From NCBI GenBank assembly GCA_029531795.1, contig JAPEIS010000001.1:4836001-4900000 (forward strand): a stretch of DNA of 64,000 nt, written 5' to 3'. The notes under the pieces were generated by a model. That model saw only the letters and a program-made list of their open reading frames with translations. It had not been told where the DNA came from and searched no databases. Made by a program: the position numbers and the translations under genes. Positions 12,861-23,703 of the stretch are shown in pieces; the stretch's first letter is position 1; every line of letters begins with the position of its first letter. This stretch comes from Sclerotinia nivalis (taxonomy: Eukaryota > Ascomycota > Leotiomycetes > Helotiales > Sclerotiniaceae).

Positions 12861-15158
12861 ATGCCTTCTCGACCAAAAGCACCGCCGACGCGGCCCAATC
12901 CCTTGAGGAATATGAAGCCAATCAAAGCACCTACTGCACTCTCTCGAAAAGCTGCCATGGGTACTGCAAGAGCAAAACCAAGACCCGCCTGTCCAAATCC
13001 ACAATGTAGCAAACCTCAAATCGAAGATGGTGTATGTCATAACTGTGGTACCGTGGTTGATGATTCAAATATCGTCGCCGAAATTCAATTCGGAGAAAGT
13101 AGTAGTGGTGCTGCTGTGGTTCAAGGAAGTCATGTTGGTGCGGATCAAGGAGGTGCACAAACATTGGGTCCTGCCTTTAGAAGAGCTGGTGGTGGTGAAA
13201 GTAATAAGGAGAATACTCTTCGCGAGGGTCGGTGCTGACGAGACCCCTATTTTCATGACTCAAAGTTAACAGTCTATAGGAAAACGTATCATGCAAGCTT
13301 TAGCAAATCAACTTGGCATCTCGGAAAATGTTGTCGGTGTTGGTCATCAAATCTTTAAACTTGCATCGATGAACAATTTTATTCAAGGTCGAAGGACGGA
13401 TCTTGTTGCAGCTGTTTGCTTGTACAGTGCTTGCAGAAAGGAGAAACCATGCAGAGTGATGCTTATTGATTTTGCCGATAAGTCACAGGTATACTTTAAT
13501 CCTTAGCATATCCTTTGGATCCTTACTCACATTAATAGGTCAATGTTTTTACACTCGGTCGATATTTCAAAGCCCTTCACAAACAAATTTCACTGGCTAC
13601 AGATGGCATTTTACCGGTCCTTCCGGAAGACTTAATCTGGAAATTCGCTTCGAAGCTCGAATTCTACGAACAAACCGAAAAGGTAGCCGATGATGCAATT
13701 CGTATGGTTCGAAGAATGAGTTTGGATTGGATGGTCATGGGAAGAAGACCTTCTGGTGTTTGTGGTGCCTGTTTAATCCTAGCAGCACGAATGAATAATT
13801 TTCGTCGAACAGTCACCGAAGTCGTTTATGTCGTCAAAGTCACAACAGCAACTATCCAAAAGCGTTTGGAGGAATTTAAAAGAACGCCAAGTAGTGCTCT
13901 TACAGTTGAAGAGTTTCTCAACAACGAGTTCTTAGAATCGGCCCACGATCCTCCTTCCTTTTACAAAAAGTCCGAGGCGTATCTCAAAGAGATGGAGGAG
14001 AAAAACAAGAAACGTAAGCGCAAGGCCAAGGGTAACGCAACCGAGAACGAAGCCGGCGAAGGTGAGCCGAGAGAGGAAAATGATGGGAGCAATAAGAGAC
14101 AAAAATCTACCACTGCGACTCCTATACTACCAGCAGAAGTTCGACGCGATGCAGATGGGTTTGCTATTCCCGCCATTCCTTCCCCGAAGGATCAGAATAT
14201 CGATCCCCGACTTTTGGATGATGCCATTGAAGATGAGTCAGGCACTTCATTTAACAGACTTGTCGCAGAATTTGGTGATGTTGAACCGGCTGACGAAGAA
14301 GCCGCCAAGGAAGTCGAAGAACACGCAGGTGCACCCAAGAGAGGACCCGGTCGTCCACGAAATGACGAACCTCCTGTAGAAATGCCAGAGGAATGGCTCG
14401 CAGTAGAAGATGAACTGGAGCAACAAATCACTGAAATGGTTTCTGATCCACATACCCAAGAGCATGCCATCAGTTTCGCCAAAGCTCAAAAGAAAGCACA
14501 CTATCACCTTCTTCTCGCGGAAGCTTTGCACCCTCAGAAGCACGTCAGCATGGATACCCACATTGGTAAGGACGAATTTGCCGATGACGAAGAAGTCATG
14601 AATTGCGTACTACCTGATGCTGAAGTCGCTAAGAAAGAACAAATTTGGCTTAATGCAAATAAAGATTGGCTTCGCAAACAACAACAAAAGGATTTCGAGA
14701 AGAGAAAAGCAGCTATGGGCCCACCGAAAGTTACCAGACAGAGAAAGAAGAAGCCAAGAATTGGAGAAGGTCAAACTAGTGTTGCTAGTACGCCAGCAGA
14801 AGCAGCTGTCAATGCGATGAAGGAGAGAAGTTGGAGTAAAAAGATCAACTATGAAGCCATTAGAGATATCTTCAAGACTGTGGGAACTAGATCTGGTCCA
14901 GGTAGTGTTGCCACGAGTAAAGTTACAAGTAGAGCTGGATCCACGGCTTCTGGCTCGGTGGCAGGTAGTGTTGCTGATGGTGGCGAGGAAATAATCGAAG
15001 AGGTTGATGAAGATGATGATGTGGGTCAGCAAGGCGAGGCAGGTGGTGATGATTGGCGAAGAGATGTCAATGGAGAGGGCTACGATGACGAGGATGATTA
15101 TGATGAAGACGACGCCATGGGTATGGGTGATATTGATGAGGATGAGTTGTACAATTGA
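12861..15158 (+). CDS. BRF1: TFIIIB subunit Brf1 (TFIIB-related factor)
   Basis: Recruits RNA polymerase III to tRNA, 5S and other class III genes with TBP and Bdp1. Three exons fit: 12861-13227, 13280-13488, 13539-15158, giving 731 residues. A zinc ribbon is formed by Cys44, Cys49, Cys59 and Cys62. Two cyclin-like repeats follow (about 125-310), including the conserved FIQGRRTDLVAAVCLYSACR stretch and RRPSGVCGACLILAARMNN. The C-terminal half has the Brf1 homology segment around DDEEVMNCVLPDAEV and the KKINYEAIRDIF region, then a strongly acidic Asp/Glu tail. The first intron is short (52 nt) with an unusual GTCGGT donor; it is inferred because it alone restores the conserved repeat in frame. 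Upstream in-frame methionines are absent close by. Expected to be constitutive and nuclear. Confidence 0.95.
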
Positions 15159-16094
15159 GTGTCATCTGTAACACAGATTTTCAGAGTCATCGGGAAGGGG
15201 GTGGAGGTTATAATTTTTGTGACATGGAGGATGATGAAATGGGAGGACTTTTGCACATATTCATGCATGGATGGAGTATCTGGGTGGTCACAGCATAGCA
15301 CAGGAGTTTCACAAAATGTTCGCCAATCAGCGATGGGACGTAGTCTAGATACCTAGGTTGACAAATATTTTCGGATACTTTCTTTTTAGGACTCGATAGC
15401 TTCAAGCTTAAGAAAGGAAAAGAAATAATTTAATCTTACAATTAAAAAAAAAAAGAAACTTGTTCCTGAAGTTGAAGTATAAATGAGACCTTATTCCGTA
15501 GGTAGGTAGATATTGAGCTTGAACACCTAGAGAAGGTTGTTGTTCGCAAATGTAATGTTAAGAGCTTGTATAGACCATTCAACATATCTCCTTTTCCGAA
15601 CGCATGAATGATGCATTGATCATACTAGGTAGGTACTCTCATCAAGATGTGAAATATGAATATGCGTGATACTTATTATTATTACATCTCGTGCCCCCCT
15701 TCCTTACCCCTACCGCAAATGAAAATGCACTTGGTGGGGTTCCTCATGCTTAGTAATCACATCCCTTCCTCCAGCAAATTTTCACATTAATCCCTTAGCT
15801 GAAGGTCATCCATAACGCCATTTTATGCTCAAATTATGCAGCCCAAAGCAAAAGCGGTGAATCTTACATTGATAAATTGAATAAAGTTCAGCCCCTCAAT
15901 TATGTCCAACGCATAGAAACGCATAGACAAATCTATCAACGGTACGTGAATACTTATAAGGTAATAAATAGGAAAAGGAGGGACCCAAGCTGGATAATTA
16001 TATTGGGATTTTACAATCTTCCTATTCTCTCCCTCTCTCCCCAAGTCTTTCCCTCTTTCACAGATCTTTGTTTTCTCTCCTCAAATCTTCAAAC
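15159..16094. other. Intergenic, BRF1 3' flank and AGM1 promoter
   Basis: Tandem arrangement of two plus-strand genes. The left part is AT-rich with a short poly-A tract (about 15445-15455). The right part holds the promoter of the mutase gene. No further gene is supported. Confidence 0.5.
16018..16094 (+). promoter_or_regulatory. Pyrimidine-rich leader upstream of AGM1
   Basis: About 75 nt dominated by C and T run up to the mutase start codon, which sits in an AAACATGG context. CT-rich tracts next to transcription starts are common in strongly expressed filamentous fungal genes. A transcription start here is inferred, not shown. Confidence 0.45.
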
Positions 16095-17764
16095 ATGGAT
16101 GCCAAAATTCTCGAAGCTTCAAATCACCACCCAAAACCAGTCGATCGGGTTTTTCAATATGGAACTGCGGGGTTTCGTATGAAGGCCACTCTTCTCGATT
16201 CAGTCGTGTTCCGCGTTGGTCTTGTGGCTGCTCTTCGATCGCGCAAGTTGGGTGGTCAAACAATCGGTGTTATGATCACCGCGTCGCACAATCCACCCGA
16301 GGATAATGGTGTCAAGTTAGTTGATCCGATGGGAGAAATGTTGGAGAATAGTTGGGAGGCATATAGTACACAACTGGCGAATGCGAAGAATGAAGATGTG
16401 GTGGACGTTTATCGCAAGTTGGAGAAGGATTTGAAAATCAACCCAGAGACTCCTGCGAGAGTTATTTATGCGAGGGATACGAGACCTTCAGGCCCGAAAT
16501 TGGTCGCGGCTTTGGTTGATGCTCTTGAGGCTACGGGAACGGATTATACGGATTTTAAGTTGCTTACGACGCCTCAATTGCATTATTTGACTAGATGTAC
16601 GAATACTGAGGGGACACCACAAGCATATGGGGATGTGAGTGAAGTTGGATACTATGAGAAGTTGGCAAAGGCTTTTGAGAGGGCTATGAAGGGAAAGAAG
16701 ACTGTCGGGTCGGTCACTGTGGATTGTGCCAATGGTGTTGGAGGCCCAAAATTGCATGAATTGATTAAGTATCTGCCAAAGGGTATTCTCGATATTAAGG
16801 TCGTCAATGATGATGTTGTGAAAGCAGAGAACTTAAACCATGAGGTCAGTAATTTCTATACTGTTTGATTCAATTACTAATGATTTCTTTTTTACAGTGC
16901 GGTGCCGATTTTGTCAAAACCAAACAACGAGCTCCTCCTTCATCAAAAGCCGGAAACAATGATCGATGCTGTTCATTAGATGGAGATGCCGACAGAATTA
17001 TCTACTATTTCAGTGATCCAGATCATGGGTTCCGTCTATTGGATGGTGATAGAATTGCTACACTCGCAGCTTCATTCATCGGTGATCTTGCTAGAGAAGC
17101 TGGACTTGCAGATGAATTGAGAATCGGTGTCGTACAGACTGCATATGCCAATGGTGCTAGTACCAAGTATGTTGAGAAGACATTGAAGCTTCCAGTGGTT
17201 TGCACTCCTACTGGTGTAAAATGGTTACATCATGCAGCTACCAAATTCGATGTCGGTGTTTATTTCGAAGCAAATGGCCATGGGACCGTAGTCTTTTCAC
17301 AACAAGCTTTGAAAGCATTTGCTAGCACAGAACCAGAATCTCCTGCTCAAGCTAGCGCTTTGGAAACTCTTCGTGCTCTCACCGATCTCATCAATCAAAC
17401 AGTCGGAGATGCACTCTCCGATATGTTACTCGTTGAAACAATCCTCGCCCACAAATCTTGGACACCAAAAGAATGGGACCTTACCTACATTGATCTACCC
17501 AATCGTCTCGTCCGAGTTGAAGTTGCTGATCGAAATTTATTCAAGACAACCGACGCTGAGAGAAAACTCGTGGAACCACAAGGTACACAAGCACAAATTG
17601 ATGCATTGGTTGCCAAATTCAAGGATGGTAGAAGTTTCGCTAGAGCAAGTGGTACTGAAGATGCTTTAAGAGTATATGCAGAAGCTGCTACGAGAAGTGA
17701 AGCTGATGATTTGGCTACCAAGGTAGCATCCTTGTGTAGGGTTGAGGGAAGCATCAAAGGTTAG
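16095..17764 (+). CDS. AGM1: Phosphoacetylglucosamine mutase
   Basis: Interconverts N-acetylglucosamine 6-phosphate and 1-phosphate, the step before UDP-GlcNAc, and so supplies chitin, N-glycan and GPI-anchor synthesis; cytosolic. Two exons, 16095-16844 and 16898-17764, give 538 residues, the normal size. The active-site phosphoserine loop TASHNP places the catalytic Ser at 65. The metal loop DGDADR is at 278-283, the sugar-binding loop contains FEANGHGT, and the phosphate-binding RASGTED is at 499-505. An ATG further upstream in the same frame (16068) would add only nine residues with no conservation evident, so I chose the start in MDAKILEAS. All active-site motifs are present. Called Pcm1 in yeast. 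Confidence 0.95.
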
Positions 17765-18538
17765 ATGTACTTGTGACTAAGGGGAATAGTGAGCGAGTGG
17801 AAGGTTATGAATCACGAATATGCAACGCATACATACGAATACCAAAAATGGAGTTGAGATGATTCATGGGGAATACCCATGATTGATAGAAACGATAATA
17901 TAGCATTTATCGCAATTGATTTTTGATTAACAAAAAGTTAATTATATGATTTTATTTATTTCTACGTTTTCTATCATTCCTACCTACTACTGCTAGTCAG
18001 CTGGTGATTACCTACCTATACTAATACTTGATTATTTTGCGGATACTCGGAGAATTTGACGTAGATCTACTAGATAGTTTGGAGCTTATGGAAATCCAAC
18101 AGCTTATGTGGGGCAAGACTTTCATCTCACCATAACCATCCTCCGTACGGTGTCCTATACCAACTATACATACCATACCAAACCCATTGCAGACTCAAAC
18201 ATCAATGATGTCAAGACTTACATAGTAGTATTTGCCAAGCGTCTATACTATACATTCCATACTAAGGGTAGGTTGGTAGGTAGGTATCTTTTCCTTCTTT
18301 TGTTCTTTTTCTTGTACCTCTTCTAATGCGTCCCTCACTCTTCCACTCTCTACCAAAACCTACTTTGATTTCTACGAGATTTTATAAGAATAAGAATAAG
18401 AATAAGAGTTCTCCATTATTATTAGTTAACTATTTCTCGGTATCCTCATTCTCATTCCGAAAACCTTTTTCAGTATCATATAAACCCATCCCCCTTTCAA
18501 TCCTAACCCAAACCCAAACTCAACCCCTAAATATCAAA
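17765..18538. other. Intergenic, AGM1 3' flank and leader of the NTF2-like gene
   Basis: AT-rich 3' flank, then a stretch from 18326 that is open in frame with the next gene and may be an N-terminal extension or a leader. TACC/CCTA-rich simple sequence occurs near 17980-18030. No separate gene seen. Confidence 0.5.
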
Positions 18539-19413
18539 ATGTCAACAGCAGCAGAAAATAAATCATATAGTACTGCTTCGACTTCGGGAAATGCAGATGC
18601 GTTTAAGGAATTGGGTATTGAGAGTACGAGGATTAATATGGCGAAGGGGGTCAATTTGAGTGAGAATCAGAAGGTGGTTGTGGGGAGTGTTTTGGATGTA
18701 TGATTTCTTTTTTTCTTTTTTCTTTTTTCTTTTTGGTTTCTTGATCTTCCTTCCCTTGCATTTCATCCCTTTCCTTCTCTATCCATCACATCACATCACA
18801 TCCCATCCCACCCAATCCCCAACCCCACTAACACACCCCCTCCAGCTCTTCGCCGGCCGTCCCTCCCTCCCCAAACTCTCCCTCTGGACCAACACCGCCA
18901 CCTTCTCGGACCCCCTCACCCACGCCACCGGCCGCCAACAATACTCCGCCCAATGGTACGGTCTCCAAAGCGCCTTTAGCCAAATCGAACAAATATCACA
19001 CCAAGTCACCAACGGCGGAAATCCCATCGAAATGGATTTACATACGCGCTATGTGGTGAAGGGGGTGGGTATCGAACAGGTTATTAAGAGTAAGGTTAGT
19101 ATTTGGACGACTGGCGGGGATGGCAAGGGTCCGTTGGCGAAGGAGGAGATGAGCATTTTGAAGGTGGTGGATGCGTGGGGTGGGGAGGCGCCGGGGGAGG
19201 GGGCGTTTGTTAAGGTTAGTTTTTTTTGGTGTTTGTTTTTTGGTTTTTGTTCGACGTTTGATGTTGTATATTTTTTGAGTTGGGAAACGATGCCCTTTGC
19301 TAATCTATGTGATGATACGTTTTTAGGCTATGAGAAATCTCAATAGTGTCGTGGTACCGGCTTTTGTTAGTGTGCCGAAGAATGAGGAGGAGGATAAGAA
19401 GCGGGGGAATTAA
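18539..19413 (+). CDS. Small NTF2-like/SnoaL-like fungal protein, function unknown
   Basis: Three exons fit: 18539-18697, 18846-19214, 19327-19413, giving 204 residues. The pattern LFAGRPSLPKLSLWTNTATF, followed by DPLT and then repeated beta-strand-like segments ending in IKSKVSIWTTG and VVDAWGG, resembles the cone-shaped NTF2-like fold (a loop reading DPLTxAxGR is typical of this superfamily). I do not recognise a named family member, and the superfamily includes both enzymes and binding proteins. The ATG at 18539 lies in the context AAAATGTC. The frame is open upstream to another ATG at 18326, which would add 71 residues without any Asp or Glu and rich in Ser, Lys and Arg, as in mitochondrial presequences. 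Exon 2 has higher GC than its flanks. Confidence 0.62.
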
Positions 19414-20138
19414 TCGATTGATATATTTGGATGTTACATACATGGTGACTTTTTTACTTGAAAATGGGGAGATAGGAAAATGGGAAAGTAGATGGATGAT
19501 ACGAATTATGTGATTTGTATTTATACTTCTAATCATAATTACATTTCGAATTCAAAAAGTACACCTGCAATGAGCAATGTAGAATGTAGAATATGGAATA
19601 TGGAATATGGAATATAGAATATAAAGTTATGAGAATTCGATAAGCTGGATTTATTCCAAGATTACTATGGTTAGAGTAAGAACAAGATTAAATGATATAT
19701 TATGCAATAAAAGGAATTGAGATGAAGATGGAGATGGAAATGGAAATGAAAAAGATGTAATTATCGTAAATATATAAATCACTCCGGAGTTTGTATGGTT
19801 GGTTATGTGCTAGGTGGGTTATGTATGATATGTAATTTTAATAACCATCAACCAAAACATTATTTATATCTCTGAACGATCTATTTCTACATACATGTAT
19901 ACAATCCTAGTAGTTATGCCCATGTACCCCTATAAATCCCAAATGGGTAAACACGAAAATCTCAACACTTGAGGTGAAAAAGAGATGGGTAGATGGGCAT
20001 ATATAATACCCTTTCTCTACCTACCGCTTTCTATTCATCAAATCCTGCTATCTTTTCCCAATTATTCCCAATGCGGCCTCAACACCAAAACACCAAAACA
20101 CTGTTCTCTTCCTTTCCTTTCCCGCCTTCCATCCCGAC
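19414..20138. other. Convergent intergenic region
   Basis: Lies between the 3' ends of the NTF2-like gene (plus) and MUS81 (minus). AT-rich and full of short tandem repeats. No open frame of interest. Transcription terminators of both genes should lie here. Confidence 0.5.
19576..19624. repeat. Short tandem repeat, TATGGAA-type units
   Basis: Roughly seven imperfect 7-bp units (variants AATGTAG, AATATGG, AATATAG) in a row. Simple sequence, probably variable in length between strains. Confidence 0.7.
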
Positions 20139-22022
20139 TTAAACAACACCACCCCAAACCTCCGCAATCTTCGCGCTCAACGCCCCCTGCACCTTTTTAT
20201 TCCCAACCAATGCCCCTATTTCCTTAGAAACCATTTCCATCTTTCTCTTTTTACTTAATTCGTCCGAGTCTAGAATTACCGCTGGACCTTTTCCTTTATT
20301 TTTTGCTTTTTCTTTGGATATTCCCAGGCCCTTGCCCACTCCAGCTCCTACACCTGCTCCGCCTCTTTCGTCGGCTTTACCTCCTTCGCCATCAAGATTC
20401 TCAAATGCCTCCAAGAAAGCCCTGGGTGTAGGCCACCTCTTCTGAATCTCAATCGCTTTTACAGCCGAAACACTTTTGGTCCGCATAAGCATTTTGAGAT
20501 AAACATCTTTCAATGTCAGGTTTTGTGATTTACTAGATAGTCCTTCGAATGCATCGAATGTGATACTATATTCCCTATTTGGTTCTGTACTCCTGAGATG
20601 CTGCATTAACGGGCTGTAATTTTTAACCGTCAGAACCGTAGTGGGGATAATATAGAGTGGACTTTCTTCGTATTGTTTCTTGAGGAGTTTCGTCATGCGC
20701 TCGATGTACCGGAGACTTTCACCTAGATCGAGAGTTTGTTTAACGTTAATACCATCTTGAATCATCATTTTCGCAATCGAGGTTGTGATTCCATCGCCCC
20801 ATTTATCCATAACATCTGCGTCGATTTTCTTATTTTCAATCAGATATTTCACATTAGTGATACTGGATCTTTTGAGTCGAAATTTCTGCTCTTCGTATCG
20901 ACCATCTTTTATAGAACCAATGAGATCATCTAGTCGTTTGCGTTCCATGATGTAGTCCAACATTATGAGATTGGATTTTCCGAGATTAAGCCATTTGGCT
21001 TTGTCTTCACGGACTCGTGCTATCCAGAGGAAATCCCCCAGCGGAAGTGCTCGAACGGAATGAGGAACTCCCATATCAGTTAATTGGTTGGGTATTCCAT
21101 CGCGGTCTTTTTTGCTGGCTACTTCGCGGTTGTCGAGGATGAGTTCGACAGTGAAGGTGCCGGGACGGAGGATGATGGGCTCGAAGGTTGGAATGCTGAC
21201 GGTGTCTCCTTCCGGTATGTCGGGAATGTTTGGGTTTGCTTGAGATTGTGCACGGGATGGGAGTTCGATTTCTTCGAGTTCGGAATCGGTGTCTGCATCT
21301 TGATTCCTGGCTGATGTACTAGATGGACCCGGTACAGCAGGCTGGAAATCATGTGCTCGTCCTAATGTAGGGTCACCACTAGCTTTGATGGTATCAGCGA
21401 GATCCCATCCTTCATCTGTGAGATAATATCTGGTCGCTGGATTCTTCTTTGTATACACAAAGTCTTTGTTGATCAAAGTTTTCATAGAGTTCCATGCCGT
21501 AAAAAATTCACTTGGTCTTGTCTGTGTGAAAGAGTGATCACTGTAAGGTTCTGCTAATGCGATTATCTCTTCCTTGGTAATCCCAATCCTGCTGTTTCGT
21601 GGTTGAGTCCCTAAAGCTAACATGATGGCATAAGCACCCGATCTCAATTTCGGAACATAAGTTTTTGTCTTCCTCGCTTTCTTTGGTGATGGTGAAGGTG
21701 AAACGGGTTCATCTCCATTGTCTGGCCCATCGACAGCAACTGACTTCCTCTTTTTGCCCCTCTGCTTTTTAGGCATAGCAATACCCATTTCATCGCAATA
21801 CTTCTCAAGACTATCTGTCAACCTCTTTGCAAGTCCTTCCCCGAGTCCGTTCAGGCATACTGCTTCACTGGGATGGTCGAATCGCATAGGACAAGCTTTC
21901 ATAGAATCGCGTGCTTTTTTGAGGGTGGGAAGAGATTTGTATCCTCGTTCTTGTGCTTCGACGACCCATTCCTCGAGCCACTTCAATAGCAAAGGGTTCC
22001 CACAGTCAGTAACAGGAGGCAT
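20139..22022 (-). CDS. MUS81: Crossover junction endonuclease Mus81
   Basis: Catalytic subunit of the Mus81-Eme1/Mms4 nuclease that cuts 3' flaps, replication forks and nicked Holliday junctions in the nucleus. A single exon of 627 residues. The N-terminus CGNPLLLKWLEEWVVEA matches the conserved Mus81 start and belongs to the first helix-hairpin-helix region. A winged-helix-like segment follows at about 125-210. The XPF/ERCC4 nuclease core has LILDNREV (about 294-301), GDFLWIAR (329-336) and the catalytic ERKRLDDL (360-367). C-terminal helix-hairpin-helix sequence is present around residues 510-560. The frame is open 31 codons further upstream (to 22115), but that part is hydrophobic and unlike the family, so I place the start at 22022. 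The final roughly 60 residues are Lys/Gly-rich. Confidence 0.94.
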   Translation of the reverse strand: MPPVTDCGNPLLLKWLEEWVVEAQERGYKSLPTLKKARDSMKACPMRFDHPSEAVCLNGLGEGLAKRLTDSLEKYCDEMGIAMPKKQRGKKRKSVAVDGPDNGDEPVSPSPSPKKARKTKTYVPKLRSGAYAIMLALGTQPRNSRIGITKEEIIALAEPYSDHSFTQTRPSEFFTAWNSMKTLINKDFVYTKKNPATRYYLTDEGWDLADTIKASGDPTLGRAHDFQPAVPGPSSTSARNQDADTDSELEEIELPSRAQSQANPNIPDIPEGDTVSIPTFEPIILRPGTFTVELILDNREVASKKDRDGIPNQLTDMGVPHSVRALPLGDFLWIARVREDKAKWLNLGKSNLIMLDYIMERKRLDDLIGSIKDGRYEEQKFRLKRSSITNVKYLIENKKIDADVMDKWGDGITTSIAKMMIQDGINVKQTLDLGESLRYIERMTKLLKKQYEESPLYIIPTTVLTVKNYSPLMQHLRSTEPNREYSITFDAFEGLSSKSQNLTLKDVYLKMLMRTKSVSAVKAIEIQKRWPTPRAFLEAFENLDGEGGKADERGGAGVGAGVGKGLGISKEKAKNKGKGPAVILDSDELSKKRKMEMVSKEIGALVGNKKVQGALSAKIAEVWGGVV

Positions 22023-23703
22023 TATGTAGGCTTGATTGGTGACACAAATAAAAAGGACGAGGCAAAATTGGAGAGTGTGAAGGCAAAAGAAAGGCAAAAG
22101 ACGATTTTGTGGCAATTGCTAAAACCCCGAAATGAATTACAAGCTTTCACGCGATGAAATGAATGTTATGATATTAGCCCGCACATTTATCGTTATTGCT
22201 TTGTATGAAGGGTAGCGACAGTCAAAAATAAGTGATGGTTGAAAACAAGAATTGAGGAGATTCAGTCGACGCGACAACGGGCAGATCAAAAGTCACGGCC
22301 GCTAACGCGAGGTCACATGCTTTATCTTCATGGCTTTATTTTGTGCATTCATTCATTTTCTTCCGATTTTATGCACAAATTATGCAACGTGAATTCGAAC
22401 CCCGATGATGATTTAACATCATCAACATCTCTCTGAGTATGCTCATATACTGCTACGGCTCTATATAATTTTCATTGTCAAACCACTGATCTAGTTGAAA
22501 TCTCCCATCCTCTCGATGCAAACGATATTTTCATCTCTCAAGAAGCTTCAATTCAACGATATCTACGCTTACATCTTCTCAACAATCCGTTAGTTCTATA
22601 AAGCTAGGTTTCTCAATCCACGACCCGTACAACCAAGGCGACATGATATGAAGAGACACGGCAGATGAGTTTCCAAGAGGAGAGCCTGATTTTGGGCACG
22701 ACTTGAACGACGTGTCAACGATCTCCACGAACTGACTTAAGTCACTGTCTCAAAGAACCCTTATCGGATCCCTCGTCGCCAAAATTGGAGGAACCACTTA
22801 GTAAGTACCATGGCTCACGGGCTTGGGCATGATCCCGGGCATTTCTCGAAAAAGAGTTCATGATGATGAGGATTCTAAGGAGCGCTACCAGGAAGTATAC
22901 TCGGTGCCGCAAGTTTCTCATTTTTGAACAGTTCATCAATAATCTCGCAGAAGTGATGGATAGTTGTTGAATCTAAGCGATGCTGAATGAACAAATTGGA
23001 AGTTATCGATATGCCCGATTGTGGTCGTTTTATCCAGAAGAATAACCGTCAGTCCATTGCTACACAAGTGGAAGATTTACGCTCGAAATCTAGATCTTTA
23101 TTTACGGTTAGATTAGTGATATATTGCAAGTTCAATCGTGCTCTTTGGTTGTGGAGTGTGGAGAATAGATGAGGAATTATCGGAATAGGGCAAACGTTCA
23201 ATTAATTTTCTTTTCTTTTAGTCGATTGTGAGTTCTGCGTGGCCTTTACTTCTTTCCTTCATCGCGTGAAGAAAAGAAAAAGAACATGAGTTTATCCGCG
23301 AAACTTACAAGCAGTGAAGAAGACAAGTCAAAAGATCTCAACCTGATATTTACACATGCAGTTTTCTGTATGGTAATCAATTCCCGGAGCAGTTCATGTG
23401 GGGTTTCTAGACTCATGACATCAGCTGTTTGTATCATTGGACATAGTCCTGTCAATATTAATCGACAATGTAAGGTCGCATGCGACGGTGTTTTCATTGG
23501 CTGGGACTTTATGTACAGCATAAGAATAGGAAGGTGATGCAGCGGGGAACTGGATCAACATCTTTTACTTACATCTGGGCAACTTTCTTTTGGGTACTTT
23601 AAGGTCTTCTCTCCCAAAGTTGTGGAAACAGGTTTGATTCCATCGTATATTTTTTTAAGTGAATCTAAGAATTCTTTACCTGAGTCTGCTTTTCAAACTA
23701 ACA
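22023..23703. other. Intergenic, divergent MUS81/P450 promoters; no gene supported
   Basis: About 1.7 kb between outward-facing genes. Short open frames at 22239-22436, 22742-22939 (minus), 23246-23521 (minus) and 23286-23537 have no recognisable products. A near-perfect inverted repeat with 7-bp arms (GATGATG and CATCATC around ATTTAA) is at 22404-22423. The stretch 22680-23170 could hold decayed coding sequence, but stops occur in all frames and I cannot name a family. Confidence 0.45.

Noticed and set aside
22023..22115. MUS81 start at the upstream ATG (22115)
   Set aside because: The added 31 residues are hydrophobic and unlike the conserved Mus81 N-terminus, which begins at 22022.
22680..23170. 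Possible NACHT/ankyrin-type gene remnant
   Set aside because: A vague resemblance only; stops in every frame and no diagnostic motif.
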